A stretch of DNA of 64,000 nucleotides from Planctomycetaceae bacterium (GTDB lineage Bacteria; Planctomycetota; Planctomycetia; Planctomycetales; Planctomycetaceae), in NCBI GenBank assembly GCA_900299185.1, contig OMIV01000070.1, forward strand, positions 1-64,000. Direction: 5' to 3'. The position numbers and the translations under genes were made by a program. Every line of letters starts with the position of its first letter. The first letter of the stretch is position 1. The notes below the pieces were generated by a model that was given only the letters and a program-made list of their open reading frames with translations, was not told where the DNA came from and ran no database searches. This document shows positions 9,120 through 18,428 of the stretch, piece after piece.

Positions 9120-10277
9120 CTACGGTCTGAGCAACATGTCGGGGCGAGGGATTGGCACCTGCTTCACATCGATGTCGATCGTCGGCCAATTCTGCATCGG
9201 AGTCAGCAATTCGAAGCCTTCTTCTTGCACCAGGATGGTGTCCATCGTGAAGGCCGAACGGATCGACGGATGCCACAAGACGGGAGTGCCGGGGCTGAGC
9301 CGATAGCCGTTCTTGGGAACGATCGGTGTCTCGCTGATCTCGTAGCCGATAACACTGCCTTGATCGGCCAGATGCCATTCTTCGCCGTGCCCGAACTTTT
9401 CATAGATGCGTTGAGCGCGTTGCCAAACTTGGGCGACGTCGCGGTCAGCTTGCGAGAAGAACATGCTCGTGGCTTGCACTAACAAGCAGGCGAGATGCGC
9501 GTCGCGCACCGACTTTGGAGGTTCTCCAAAGGTGACGGTTCGAGACACGCCCACATGCAAACCGTGCCTGCGACCAACTGCAGAAATGGTGGCGTAACCT
9601 CGCAACGACTTTTGGCTGTGACTCCAATGGCGATACGCCTGGCCGTGACCATCAGCAAGCACTTGCAGTCTGACCGGTTGAATGTCGTGACGGAGCAAGC
9701 GATGCGCGACTTGGCCCGCGATCTCGGATTCCGTATCGCCTTTCTGACAAGTTCGCGCGGTTGCTTCCACGGCATGCGCGACGAGGGCTCCGAGTTCTCG
9801 CAGCCGATGAATCTCGACCTTCGCCAACGGCAGTCTCATCCCAGTCAACGGGATGGAAATGTCTTCGCAGTTCTCAAACGCTTGGTCGCATCCGATCCGG
9901 CGACCGCGACACAAATCGCTGAGCAGAATGTGCCGAGGTTCTTGCCATGCTCGTTCTTTGAGTTGAAAGCCGAGTCGCGGAATCTCGCGATCGAAGAGTT
10001 GCGCTGAATCGGCTTTACGAGTCAGTGCGACTCGGGCGTCCTTATTGAGAAACAGTGCCGCCGTAACGTCGTACCAACTGCCGCGCGTCGAGTCACCGCC
10101 GGATGTGAACCATGCGAAGTTCGACGGACGTGTCAGAATGATTCCATCTAAGCCACGCTCGATGATGAAGTCGCCCATCAGCTTCTGCTTGCGGTCAATG
10201 TCAGCCAGCCGTTCGTGATCGACGATCACAAACTCTGACGAGGACATCGACGACGCATCGAGATCAGCCAGCGACAT
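9120..10277 (-). CDS. M24-fold (Xaa-Pro aminopeptidase-like) protein lacking metal ligands, probable pseudoenzyme
   Basis: A 385-residue soluble protein with the two-domain layout of creatinase/prolidase-type M24 enzymes. The N-terminal domain is at about 25-160 (with GLDGIILTRPSNFAWFT) and a pita-bread domain at about 160-385. Its core still reads like M24: 'AVGRRHGLHVGVSRTVTFG' aligns with the usual 'D-x-G-x-x-x-x-G-Y-x-S-D-x-T-R-T'. Both Asp ligands are replaced (Ala and Gly). The 'GHGIG' His position reads GSVIG, and the terminal 'E-P-G' reads HPSI. Most of the di-metal site is therefore gone. A catalytic peptidase role is unlikely; binding or regulation is a guess. The gene stands alone on the minus strand, with short gaps on both sides. 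Confidence 0.75.
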   Translation of the reverse strand: MSLADLDASSMSSSEFVIVDHERLADIDRKQKLMGDFIIERGLDGIILTRPSNFAWFTSGGDSTRGSWYDVTAALFLNKDARVALTRKADSAQLFDREIPRLGFQLKERAWQEPRHILLSDLCRGRRIGCDQAFENCEDISIPLTGMRLPLAKVEIHRLRELGALVAHAVEATARTCQKGDTESEIAGQVAHRLLRHDIQPVRLQVLADGHGQAYRHWSHSQKSLRGYATISAVGRRHGLHVGVSRTVTFGEPPKSVRDAHLACLLVQATSMFFSQADRDVAQVWQRAQRIYEKFGHGEEWHLADQGSVIGYEISETPIVPKNGYRLSPGTPVLWHPSIRSAFTMDTILVQEEGFELLTPMQNWPTIDIDVKQVPIPRPDMLLRP

Positions 10278-10480
10278 GCAACAAGAACTCCTGTGAATAG
10301 CTCATAACGAGAGCGGCAACCGTATCAGGATATCGCTCGCGGGCCTGATCCGAGACGAATTCTGATGTTGGTTGGGCGACGCTGCGGAGAGGTCGCGCGA
10401 TGCTGCTCGATAGTCGTGAATCGCAGGCCGTCGCATCATCGAGACGTCGTGACGATCGCCCGCATCTGACAGGTGAGTTC

Positions 10481-12055
10481 CTATTGTCCGGGCAGTTCTT
10501 CGATGGTCATGACGATCGGTTCGGACTGCGAAGTCGTTCGCGAAAGCTTCACGCTGAACCTCGACTCGCGATAAACCCAGTATTCGGTGACGTGCTTGCT
10601 GCTGAGCAGCTTAGTCACATGAGTCGGCGCCCCGAGTGTCTTGCGGACTTGCTGCCGAGTCATGCCAGGGATGACGCGGCCTTCGCGCATGGCGATAGCC
10701 GTGGGCGAGTTTTCAATGGCACTGATTTCTTGCTCGGTCATCCAGCGACCTTCGTACTGGCGATAGCCATATGCGGCGAACAAGGTCTTAGCTTCTTCGA
10801 TGCCGGGGCGTTGTCGTTCAGCTTCCATCAACAAGTCGATGATGATGCGCCTGCGATCTCGGGGGCCCTCGTAGCCGACGTGGTACAGCGCGGCTAATTC
10901 AACGAGCCCGGCAGCGTCTTGCTTCTTCAGAACTTCCTCGCGTTTGGTAAACCACCGAACGAGCAAGTCTTTCGAATCTTCGGTACGTCCCAGTTCCGCA
11001 AGTTCCTTTCGCAAGGCAGACATCTCAGTGAAAGACATCTTGTCCACAGCCACCAATCGCGAGGCGTATTCAGCGTCTCGGTAGCCCACCGCGAGGTCAC
11101 TGTACTCTGGCAACACTCGCAGCAATTCAGCAGCAACCGATTTGCCGTTCGAACCATCTTTCTTCATTCGATGCTTGAGGCTTTCCAGCACCAACTCAGA
11201 AAACATGACGCGATAGATCTTGCGGCATCGAGCTTCTCGCTGTTCGTTGCTGAGTTGTGGATTGCTAATGGTCTTATCGAAGCAGTCGACTGGTGATTGA
11301 AGGTATTCGGTTCGCAAGGGTTGATCGGCAGCGACGAGCGGTTGATTGCTACCAGGCCAATCTCGGGCCAAGTTCATTGCTAAGCCATAAAGCTCATCTG
11401 CTGTTGCTCGGCTCTTCATCGCTTCGGACCAACGCAGATGCGCCGCCTCATGTGTGAGCTGCTGCTTCAGCGTATCTTTGCCCGTTAGCTCAACAGACTT
11501 GCGACCAAGTTCCTGCAGTGCCTCGATGGTGCGTTCCTTCATGGTTGCACGTTCGATGCGCAACGCTTCGTCATAGCACTGCTTGCCTTTTTGGACGAGC
11601 TCGGTGTCCTTGTAGAACGTGCCGCGACTAACGGCCCAATCCCCCAACTCGTACCACGGTTGAGAACTCAAGCGATTAAGCTCGACGCGCCGCCGTTCGA
11701 AGATTCGATCATCCGAATCGAGCTTCTTGTAAGACGCGAGCTTGAAATAGATCGCTCCCGTTCGGTCGTCGCGAGCCAGTTCGCCGGCAACTTCAATGAC
11801 ATCTTTCTTCACGTCGAACCGAGGCAGTTTCTCTTTCGCGCGGAACTCCAACGAACAACCCTGCAAGCCCAAGACATTGTCGGTAGTGCCAGCCACTCGA
11901 CCTTGAATGAGGAACTTCGAGCCGATCAGCTCGTCCCATTTCGACTTGAGCTTGAGGAAGTCTTCGACAGTCTCGCCGCTGGCTTGGGCGAGCGTTGCAC
12001 TTGCTAACGTGATGACCAGCAGCAGGGCACAGCGAATGTGTAGCTTCCAATTCAT
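10481..12055 (-). CDS. Exported protein with helical repeats and BamE-like C-terminal motif
   Basis: A 524-residue protein with a signal peptide (about residues 5-25, ending near AQAS). An OB-like beta region (about 30-110, with KFLIQGRVAGTTDNVLGLQG) is followed by mostly helical repeats to about 440. A C-terminal unit near 460-520 reads 'R-V-I-P-G-M-T-R-Q-Q-V-R-K-T-L-G-A-P-T' and then TEYWVY. This matches the SmpA/BamE pattern of 'G-M-x-x-x-x-V-x-x-x-L-G-x-P' followed by a 'W-x-Y' strand. The start overlaps the upstream gene by ATGA (12055-12052), so both proteins probably act together. The function is unknown; envelope assembly or quality control is suggested only by the BamE resemblance. 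Confidence 0.65.
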   Translation of the reverse strand: MNWKLHIRCALLLVITLASATLAQASGETVEDFLKLKSKWDELIGSKFLIQGRVAGTTDNVLGLQGCSLEFRAKEKLPRFDVKKDVIEVAGELARDDRTGAIYFKLASYKKLDSDDRIFERRRVELNRLSSQPWYELGDWAVSRGTFYKDTELVQKGKQCYDEALRIERATMKERTIEALQELGRKSVELTGKDTLKQQLTHEAAHLRWSEAMKSRATADELYGLAMNLARDWPGSNQPLVAADQPLRTEYLQSPVDCFDKTISNPQLSNEQREARCRKIYRVMFSELVLESLKHRMKKDGSNGKSVAAELLRVLPEYSDLAVGYRDAEYASRLVAVDKMSFTEMSALRKELAELGRTEDSKDLLVRWFTKREEVLKKQDAAGLVELAALYHVGYEGPRDRRRIIIDLLMEAERQRPGIEEAKTLFAAYGYRQYEGRWMTEQEISAIENSPTAIAMREGRVIPGMTRQQVRKTLGAPTHVTKLLSSKHVTEYWVYRESRFSVKLSRTTSQSEPIVMTIEELPGQ

Positions 12056-13257
12056 GGAGTCCCCACTTTCGGCGAAGTGGCCTCTGCGACTGCGGTGTTT
12101 TCGCGACCTGCGGCCACTTGGCGTTCAATCAACTGGCGATAGAAGTGAGTGGTCTCTTCGTCGCTGATTGGGAAGAGGCCCAATCGTTTCAACGTTTCAA
12201 ACTCTTGCCACAAGAAAACCGAGTCCCTCTGAATGCTGACGAGAAATGCTGAGCCTTGATCCGCGAGCTCGATCTTTTCGATCTGTGCTGCAATGAGAAC
12301 TTCGGTCAGTCCACCTTTCTTGGCTTGCTCGGCCACGGCATCGAGTCCACGTAATCGGACCGGCTTCTTAGCTCCAAACAGATCCCATTCGATGCTGGAT
12401 TTTGAATCGGTCGAGATTGCATGGGTCACAACGGGAGCGTGAATGATGACCCAGCGACCTGAGATCTCTGAGGCTGGCAGTTCCAGAAGTTCGAACAAGT
12501 CGAGATCGACCAATCGTAAGATCGACAATGTATGCAACTGGCGAATGCGGATGTGATCGCGCTGCGCTGAAGAGAGCCCAAGGATCTCTGCGGCTATCAA
12601 CGCTTCATCGAATTCGCTTCGAGCTTTGCCAAAGTCACCTTGTTCGAAAGCGAGATGTCCCGAGTCGGAAGCTTGCTTGTATCGAATCTCTGCGGACTCG
12701 CGCCGATGCTGGCGAAGCATCCAACCGACAGCTCCGATGACGAGGACGCTTAAGACCGCCATCAGTGTCAGAACTTTTCCACGCGAGCCGGGTCGGTCCG
12801 GTGTTGCGACTTCAATCGAGTCTAATCTCACTGCTCGCCGTCGTGGCTGGGGTCGTTGGGGTGTGGGCTCATCGTCGTCATCTTCAACAATTCTCAAACC
12901 GTCATCGGAATGAGTTGGGCGTTTCGGCTTTCGACTTGCGACTCGTGGCTTTCGCATCGATGGCGATGAATCAGCCAGCGCGACTTTGCCGTCCAATTCG
13001 TCCATTTCGTCGGTCGAATCTAGTGCTTCTTCAAACTCCTCGCCCGCGAAGTACTTCCATTCCGATACGGGATAACGATTAACCGGTAAGACGAATTGAG
13101 CGCGGCCGCACTCCGAGCAGATCAAACGGCGAGCTCGTTCTTGTCGCATGCCCGTCAATGATTGACCACACAGGCATTTCATTTCGAATGGCACAGGGAT
13201 CGGTCGTTCGGAAGACGATTCCTCGCGTCCCAACGCTTTGTGCAGCCAGTTGCCCAT
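12052..13257 (-). CDS. Zinc-ribbon membrane protein with TPR-like tail
   Basis: A 401-residue protein. The N-terminal 70 residues hold a zinc ribbon with two Cys pairs, CLCGQSL and CSECGRA. An acidic then basic, Pro-rich linker (about 80-155) precedes one transmembrane segment (about 162-180, TLMAVLSVLVIGAVGWML). The remaining half contains a TPR-like helical pair (about 190-235) and a beta-rich region. The layout (cytoplasmic Zn ribbon, linker, membrane helix, outside domain) is common among planctomycete proteins of unknown role. It is coupled by a 4-base overlap to the BamE-like exported protein downstream, so the two may form a complex across the membrane. Confidence 0.65.
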   Translation of the reverse strand: MGNWLHKALGREESSSERPIPVPFEMKCLCGQSLTGMRQERARRLICSECGRAQFVLPVNRYPVSEWKYFAGEEFEEALDSTDEMDELDGKVALADSSPSMRKPRVASRKPKRPTHSDDGLRIVEDDDDEPTPQRPQPRRRAVRLDSIEVATPDRPGSRGKVLTLMAVLSVLVIGAVGWMLRQHRRESAEIRYKQASDSGHLAFEQGDFGKARSEFDEALIAAEILGLSSAQRDHIRIRQLHTLSILRLVDLDLFELLELPASEISGRWVIIHAPVVTHAISTDSKSSIEWDLFGAKKPVRLRGLDAVAEQAKKGGLTEVLIAAQIEKIELADQGSAFLVSIQRDSVFLWQEFETLKRLGLFPISDEETTHFYRQLIERQVAAGRENTAVAEATSPKVGTP

Positions 13258-13634
13258 GCCTTAGATCCTTCCGAGTGCCACCGCGACGGTTGCGTGTGGC
13301 TTGTAAGCACCAACGAGTTGGTCTCATTGGAGTTGTCGAGTGCTCATCAACGAGATTTCACGACTTTATGTCTTGATGATAAACGTCCTGGCCATCGATT
13401 TTGAAACAGTCTCTAAATCACGTAGTTCGAGCAATGTACCGGATTGGCTTCTATTGGTCGTGATCGATCTAATTGGACGTGGGGATTTCGAGTTTTCGTC
13501 ACAGAGCGGCTGGCTATACTGACGCCCGATTTCGCGGGTTAAGGAGTCTCGGCGGTCATTATGGCTCAATGGTCGCCCCACGAGAGGCACCCGCGACCTC
13601 AATCTCTCATACGAAATTGGCAAGGACGTGCCAC
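13258..13634. other. Divergent intergenic region, 377 bp
   Basis: This region separates the minus-strand zinc-ribbon gene from the plus-strand glucan phosphorylase gene. The phosphorylase frame is open upstream to 13473, but the extra residues are not protein-like, so the start is placed at 13635. A possible TTGAAA at about 13402 has no clear -10 partner, so no promoter is claimed. Confidence 0.35.
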
Positions 13635-15773
13635 ATGGCAGAGCAGAAATCGCTGCATCGCAAGTTGTCCGAACTTAGTAGCAACTTATGGTGGAGCTGG
13701 CAGCCGGAAGTGTCAGAAATCTTCCGGCAACTTGAACCCACTCGCTGGTCAGAGTTGATGCATAACCCGGTAGTGCTTTTGAAGGAGTACACCGAAGAGC
13801 GGCTTGAGCAACGAGCAACCGAAATGGCTTTGCACTCGCGAATCCATGCTGCTTACCGACGTTGGAATAAGTACATGGAGTCGGCGGAGACGTGGGGGCA
13901 AACGCATGCAGACCTGCTCGCCTTCAAACCCGTGGCTTACTTCTCGGCTGAATTCGGGATTCACGAGTCGTTGCCGATTTACTCTGGTGGTCTAGGCGTG
14001 TTGGCGGGTGACCATCTCAAGAGTTCGTCGGACTTGGGTATTCCGCTGGTGGGTGTGGGGCTCTTCTATCGAGAGGGGTACTTTTCTCAAAACATCGACG
14101 ACAATGGCTGGCAGAAGGAAATCTACAACGAGAACGTCATTAGCGAACTCCCCATCAAGCCGGCGTGTGACAAGAGTGGCCAGCAGGTTGAGATCAGTGT
14201 TGAAACTCGTTGGGGAGCGATCTTCGCTCGCGTGTGGCATATTCAAGTCGGACGCATTCCGCTGTATCTGCTCGACACCAACGTGGAGAAGAACTCGGAC
14301 GAGATTCGAAACCTGACTTCGCGATTGTATGGCGGCGATCATCGCACTCGTATTCGTCAAGAAATTGTGCTGGGTATTGGCGGCGTGCGAGCACTCGCCA
14401 AGCTGGGAATTGAGCCGAGCGTGATTCACTTAAACGAAGGCCACTCGGCGTTCGCGGCTCTCGATGTCATTCGCCAGAAGATGCACGATGATGGCATGTC
14501 GTTTAACGACGCGCTGCGAGAGACGGCTGCCATGAGCGTCTTCACCACTCACACGCCGGTTCCTGCCGGTCATGACCGCTTCGGTGGTGATCTCATCAAC
14601 GAGCACGTTGGTCCGTTGGGCGACCAATTAGGACTCAACTACGACGGGCTTATGGGCCTGGGGCGTGTGAATCCTCAAGACCACGGCGAGCCATTCACTA
14701 TGACGGTCTTGGCGTTCAAACTGAGTCGGCATGCGAACGCCGTTTCCAGTTTGCACGGCGTGGTCTCGCGTCGCATGTGGGCGAGCTTGTGGCCGTGGCA
14801 GTCGGAAGACGAGTTGCCGATTGGGCACATCACCAACGGCGTGCATATGGGAACGTGGCTCGCGCCTCAGATGCGATCAATCTACGATCGAGTGCTGCCC
14901 GAGAAGTGGTACACTCGCAGTGGTGAGCCAGATACTTGGGCTGGCGTGAAGAACATCATTCCTTCTGAGCTGTGGGAAACTCACCAGACTCAAAAGCATC
15001 GCTTAATCGTCTACGCGCGAAGTCGCTTGGTGAAGCAAGCCAAACGGTACGGAGCTTCGCAGGATGAGATCGATGCGCTTAGCAAGGTGCTCGATCCGTT
15101 TGCGTTGCTTGTTGGTTTCGCACGTCGCTTTGCACCTTACAAGCGAGCTGACTTGCTGTTGCGGGACCTCGATGTGCTGGCTGAGTTGATCACTAACACG
15201 AAGCAGCCCGTGCAATTCGTCTTCGCTGGTAAGTCGCACCCGGCTGACGATCACGGCAAAGCGATCCTGCAACGCATTCATCGCATCACTCAGCAAGAGC
15301 CGTTTAAGGGCCGCATCGTTCTGCTGGAAGACTACGACATCAACCTTGGACGGCACTTGGTTCAAGGCGTTGATGTTTGGTTGAATAACCCGCGTCGACC
15401 GTTGGAAGCATCCGGTACCAGCGGCCAGAAAGTCATTCTTAATGGTGGTTTGAATTGCTCGATCTTGGATGGTTGGTGGGCCGAAGCCTTCGACGGCAAG
15501 AATGGCTTTGCGATTGGCTCAGGACGGACGCACGTGAACTCCGACATTCAAGACGATCGTGATGCCGAGTACTTGCGAAACGTGCTGCGGAACGAAGTCA
15601 TCCCCTTGTACTACGACCGCGATGCCGACGATCTGCCGTTGGAATGGATCAACCGCATGAAGCGATCGATTCGTACTCTCGGTTGGCGTTTCAATGCAGA
15701 CCGCCAAGTTATGGACTACGTCAGGCACACCTACGTGCCCTCTGCTGGCGGTTTGTCTTGCAAGATGCCGTGA
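13635..15773 (+). CDS. glgP: Alpha-glucan phosphorylase (GT35)
   Basis: This enzyme releases glucose-1-phosphate from the non-reducing ends of glycogen or maltodextrin, using phosphate and pyridoxal phosphate. The start ATG at 13635 has AAGGA about 9 bases upstream and gives 712 residues ([14 protein letters not shown]). This is the shorter bacterial type, not the 800-plus-residue MalP/GlgP type. Features seen: [20 protein letters not shown] (about residues 104-123), typical of the N-terminal domain; LNEGHSAFA; and the PLP lysine motif [15 protein letters not shown] with Lys599. The gene is monocistronic, with a strong terminator at 15811-15858. No other glycogen gene is nearby. The role is storage polysaccharide breakdown in the cytoplasm. 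Confidence 0.93.
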   Translation: MAEQKSLHRKLSELSSNLWWSWQPEVSEIFRQLEPTRWSELMHNPVVLLKEYTEERLEQRATEMALHSRIHAAYRRWNKYMESAETWGQTHADLLAFKPVAYFSAEFGIHESLPIYSGGLGVLAGDHLKSSSDLGIPLVGVGLFYREGYFSQNIDDNGWQKEIYNENVISELPIKPACDKSGQQVEISVETRWGAIFARVWHIQVGRIPLYLLDTNVEKNSDEIRNLTSRLYGGDHRTRIRQEIVLGIGGVRALAKLGIEPSVIHLNEGHSAFAALDVIRQKMHDDGMSFNDALRETAAMSVFTTHTPVPAGHDRFGGDLINEHVGPLGDQLGLNYDGLMGLGRVNPQDHGEPFTMTVLAFKLSRHANAVSSLHGVVSRRMWASLWPWQSEDELPIGHITNGVHMGTWLAPQMRSIYDRVLPEKWYTRSGEPDTWAGVKNIIPSELWETHQTQKHRLIVYARSRLVKQAKRYGASQDEIDALSKVLDPFALLVGFARRFAPYKRADLLLRDLDVLAELITNTKQPVQFVFAGKSHPADDHGKAILQRIHRITQQEPFKGRIVLLEDYDINLGRHLVQGVDVWLNNPRRPLEASGTSGQKVILNGGLNCSILDGWWAEAFDGKNGFAIGSGRTHVNSDIQDDRDAEYLRNVLRNEVIPLYYDRDADDLPLEWINRMKRSIRTLGWRFNADRQVMDYVRHTYVPSAGGLSCKMP

Positions 15774-15810
15774 TTGCGGCGTCGTGCTGATGTTGATCGC
15801 TGAATAATAC

Positions 15811-15858
15811 CAAAGGGACGTTGTGGGTGGATACTGTCCGCACCGCAACGTCCCTTTG
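15811..15858 (+). terminator. Long-stem hairpin between the converging glgP and DUF2617 genes
   Basis: A perfect 13-bp inverted repeat, CAAAGGGACGTTG at 15811-15823 and its complement at 15846-15858, with a 22-base loop. It starts 37 bases after the glgP stop and about 90 bases before the end of the oppositely oriented DUF2617 gene. No long T-run follows on the plus strand. It could serve both strands. Confidence 0.7.
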
Positions 15859-15947
15859 CTTTGGATGGCCTAACTCAGTGATTGATTTGTCAGACGATCG
15901 CGCCGCCTGCTGTGGCACGCTGATGAGTGGCCTTCGACGGCTCTGGC

Positions 15948-16490
15948 TCAAACCTCAAAGAGAGACTGCGTCTTCACGATCGCGCAGTCGGCTGGGAAGG
16001 TGTGGCATGTGTGGACCAGAATGCTGTTCGGCCAGACGTCGACTTGCAGGTAACTCAACGCTGCTGGAGCGAGTCGATTGGCAGGCGGGAAGATGTAGGA
16101 CAAAGGTGCCTTCTCGCAGTCTTGCAGGAGTTCATCATGCAAGGCGAGGAACGCTTCGGGGCTGAGTCTCTCGCTTTGAAAACTCGTGCTATAGGCGAGT
16201 CCGTTTTGGCACCTCAGCGATTCGTCGCGAGAGCCTTTGACTCGACGCTGAAAGACTTCAAAGCGTTCTGGCAACGTGTGACCTTTCGCCGCGACGACCT
16301 CTGTCAAAATGCCGGACGGCGTCCGAAACTCGACCGTGTGTCCTTCGTCGCAGATCTGAAACCTTGCCAAGAATTTTGGCTGCTGAACGATTCCTGCGGC
16401 GAAGATCTCGAACAGCTCTGGATGGACCGAACGCTCGAAGACATGCAATTGCAACTCGGACACGTTCGGTCGAACAAATCCCACACTCAT
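15948..16490 (-). CDS. DUF2617 family protein
   Basis: A 180-residue cytoplasmic protein with no signal or membrane segment. The opening (SVGFVRPNVSELQLHVFERS, then VHPELFEI) and the central 'TPSGILTEVVAA' with 'LPER' at about residue 73 match my recollection of DUF2617, a family found in planctomycetes and actinobacteria with no known function. The 'L-T-E' segment followed by 'L-P-E-R' is the most characteristic part. It faces glgP convergently and is followed upstream (to the right) by the alkyltransferase gene, also on the minus strand, with a 267-base gap. No functional inference is safe. Confidence 0.7.
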   Translation of the reverse strand: MSVGFVRPNVSELQLHVFERSVHPELFEIFAAGIVQQPKFLARFQICDEGHTVEFRTPSGILTEVVAAKGHTLPERFEVFQRRVKGSRDESLRCQNGLAYSTSFQSERLSPEAFLALHDELLQDCEKAPLSYIFPPANRLAPAALSYLQVDVWPNSILVHTCHTFPADCAIVKTQSLFEV

Positions 16491-16757
16491 AGATCAACCC
16501 TGCCGACTCCTGGAGGGCAAGAAGTCGCTTTACATCCCTGGACCGCGACATTCGACTGACGACTATGCACCGAGGCCAAACTCACGCTCGATGCCAACGA
16601 ATTTCGGCGGAGTCTAGGGACGAATTCGAGGGCTTCGAAAGTTGGCGTCGCACGATTCTTGGAAGCTCAGCGATGTTGCCAAACGATTCGGAATCGACCT
16701 TGCGAAGGCATGGTTCAGAGCTTAGCCCGTGCTCGATCGAGGCATCGATCGGTGACT

Positions 16758-17315
16758 TCATCGGGACTCCATAGCGAGCAGTCGTTGTTTCAAATTTAAG
16801 CCGCCAGGAGCTGTGAATCCTCCGAGATGGCCTCCGCTGCCAACGACTCGATGGCAAGGCACAATGATCGGAAACAGATTCGTGGCCATGGAATTGCCAA
16901 CAGCGCGAGCAGCTTTTGGAGAACCAGCTCGTGCAGCTAACTCCAAGTACGACACCGTTCGTCCCGATGGAATGCGTCGAGTGGCCTTGATGACTTCGCT
17001 TCGAAATGGAGGCAGCTTGCGAAAGTAGAAGATCTCGACATCGGCGAAGTCGTCAACGGCACCGCTGCAGTACTCTTGAAGTCGAGTCGCCAAGTTCGGC
17101 TGCCAATCGCGTTCGATCATCTCAGACGTGGTTAACTCGTAGCTCTTACCAAATGCAGGCACGACATCGCTTCGACGAAGATGGCCGATGCGGATGCCCA
17201 ATAGACGCCCCGCCTGACCAAGAAGTCCGAACCAACCGAACGCCGTCTCGAATGTAGAAACCTCGAAGGGAAGCTCGATGTTTGTGACGACAGAGAGTGC
17301 AAATCGCGAAGACAT
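16758..17315 (-). CDS. ogt: Methylated-DNA-[protein]-cysteine S-methyltransferase
   Basis: A suicidal DNA repair protein that transfers the alkyl group from O6-alkylguanine to its own cysteine. The product is 185 residues. The C-terminal half is the ATase/MGMT DNA-binding domain, with the acceptor motif PCHRV (Cys154), the helix-turn-helix ending GSPKAARAVGNSMATN, and the Arg-finger region. Just before it, 'IPSGRTVSYLELA' is the standard family opening. The N-terminal half is a diverged ribonuclease-H-like domain. No AdaA/AraC domain is attached, so it is Ogt-like rather than Ada. It stands alone. Confidence 0.93.
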   Translation of the reverse strand: MSSRFALSVVTNIELPFEVSTFETAFGWFGLLGQAGRLLGIRIGHLRRSDVVPAFGKSYELTTSEMIERDWQPNLATRLQEYCSGAVDDFADVEIFYFRKLPPFRSEVIKATRRIPSGRTVSYLELAARAGSPKAARAVGNSMATNLFPIIVPCHRVVGSGGHLGGFTAPGGLNLKQRLLAMESR

Positions 17316-17602
17316 TAATGAGCCTGTTTGTTTGGGAGAGCATCTGCGTTCGTCGCGTCTTTGACCGTGTTTTTGAGCGGTCCTAGACTCAACCGACGCT
17401 CAAAATCGTAGAGTTATAACGAGGAGACGGATTCGACAATTAGGCTGAGTATCTCAGATCGAAGGCGTGATGCTTGGCTTCAGTTGAAATGACGGAAGCC
17501 TAAGTCGATTCGCTCTTGTAGACAGGTCAGTTTCGCTGACCTGCAGCCGTATTCGTCGCTAAGAGATCGAAGTCTCCTCTTCAATTTCTGCCGAGGTGTG
17601 TG

Positions 17603-18346
17603 ATGCAGCCGTATTCAACGCTGGCCGACGACTTTTATTGCAACATGCATCTCAATACCGAAATGGCTCTGCCTGCGGATCGAGAGACGATTCTGAGTTT
17701 CTTCGAACGCGTGCAGAAGACCTATCCTTCGATGCGCAACTTCTTCACGCGAGAGAACGGAGACTTCGTGCTTGAGCAGGATAAAGAAGACGGTTCGAAG
17801 CGCTGGGTCTCTTTGGAACCTCGTCGCATTTGCAGAGGCTTTCTCAATCCTCCCAGCATTGATGAAGCGATCGGGCAGCACGAACTCGTGCTCGACTTAA
17901 TCCCGTTCATGCTTTCGGTCAGTAAGCTGGATTGCGAAGCTCTCGATTACGTTTACGGCTTTGACTACCTCTATCGTGGCAATCATGACCAGCTTGTGGC
18001 TGACGCGTTAGGTGTGCCTACGAGCTTGGCTAGCTTTGCGAAGATTCCTGGAGCGCAGGTCATCAACTTTGAGCCTGTTGTAACTCTGGCGCTCGAAGAG
18101 TCCTGCCGTCGACATGCGAGGTGGCAGGTTGAAACGCGAACCAATGCTTATCAGGTTCGGCGGCAAGAGTTTCCCGAAGAAAATGTGACGGTCTGCTTCA
18201 CGGTGCGGCAATACGGTAGTCTTGGTCCCGATTCGACGTTTGAAGATACCGTTCGAGCCTTGCGGGTGATGAGCGACGAGCTGATGGAGCAATGTGTTAT
18301 GGAGCAAATCTTACAACCGATTCGCGAAACAATTGCCGCGAGATGA
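17603..18346 (+). CDS. Conserved protein of unknown function (247 aa)
   Basis: A 247-residue protein with no membrane segment and no signal. The start ATG at 17603 has GAGG 6 bases upstream; a GTG one codon earlier is also in frame but less likely. The sequence is evenly mixed alpha/beta with an acidic bias. Notable stretches are TILSFFERVQKTYPSMRNFF at about 28-47, EALDYVYGFDYLYRGNHDQLV at about 112-132, and FEDTVRALRVMSDELMEQCV near the C-terminus. I do not recognise the family. The well-ordered frame and ribosome binding site support a real gene. The gene ends 82 bases before the VWA protein gene and might share its transcript. Confidence 0.6.
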   Translation: MQPYSTLADDFYCNMHLNTEMALPADRETILSFFERVQKTYPSMRNFFTRENGDFVLEQDKEDGSKRWVSLEPRRICRGFLNPPSIDEAIGQHELVLDLIPFMLSVSKLDCEALDYVYGFDYLYRGNHDQLVADALGVPTSLASFAKIPGAQVINFEPVVTLALEESCRRHARWQVETRTNAYQVRRQEFPEENVTVCFTVRQYGSLGPDSTFEDTVRALRVMSDELMEQCVMEQILQPIRETIAAR

Positions 18347-18428
18347 GCCCAGTCTGAGTCCTCATTCTTGTCTCTAAAAACATTGCCGCTCGGCGAAGAA
18401 CGGTGCTTTCTTTGTTCCCGCAAGGCAC

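Noticed and set aside
13473-13634. N-terminal extension of the glucan phosphorylase by 54 codons
   Set aside because: The extra residues are not protein-like, and ATG 13635 has a good ribosome binding site with the family's usual start.
15927-16559. A 210-codon plus-strand frame opposite the DUF2617 gene
   Set aside because: The minus-strand frame has the family signature; the plus frame has none.
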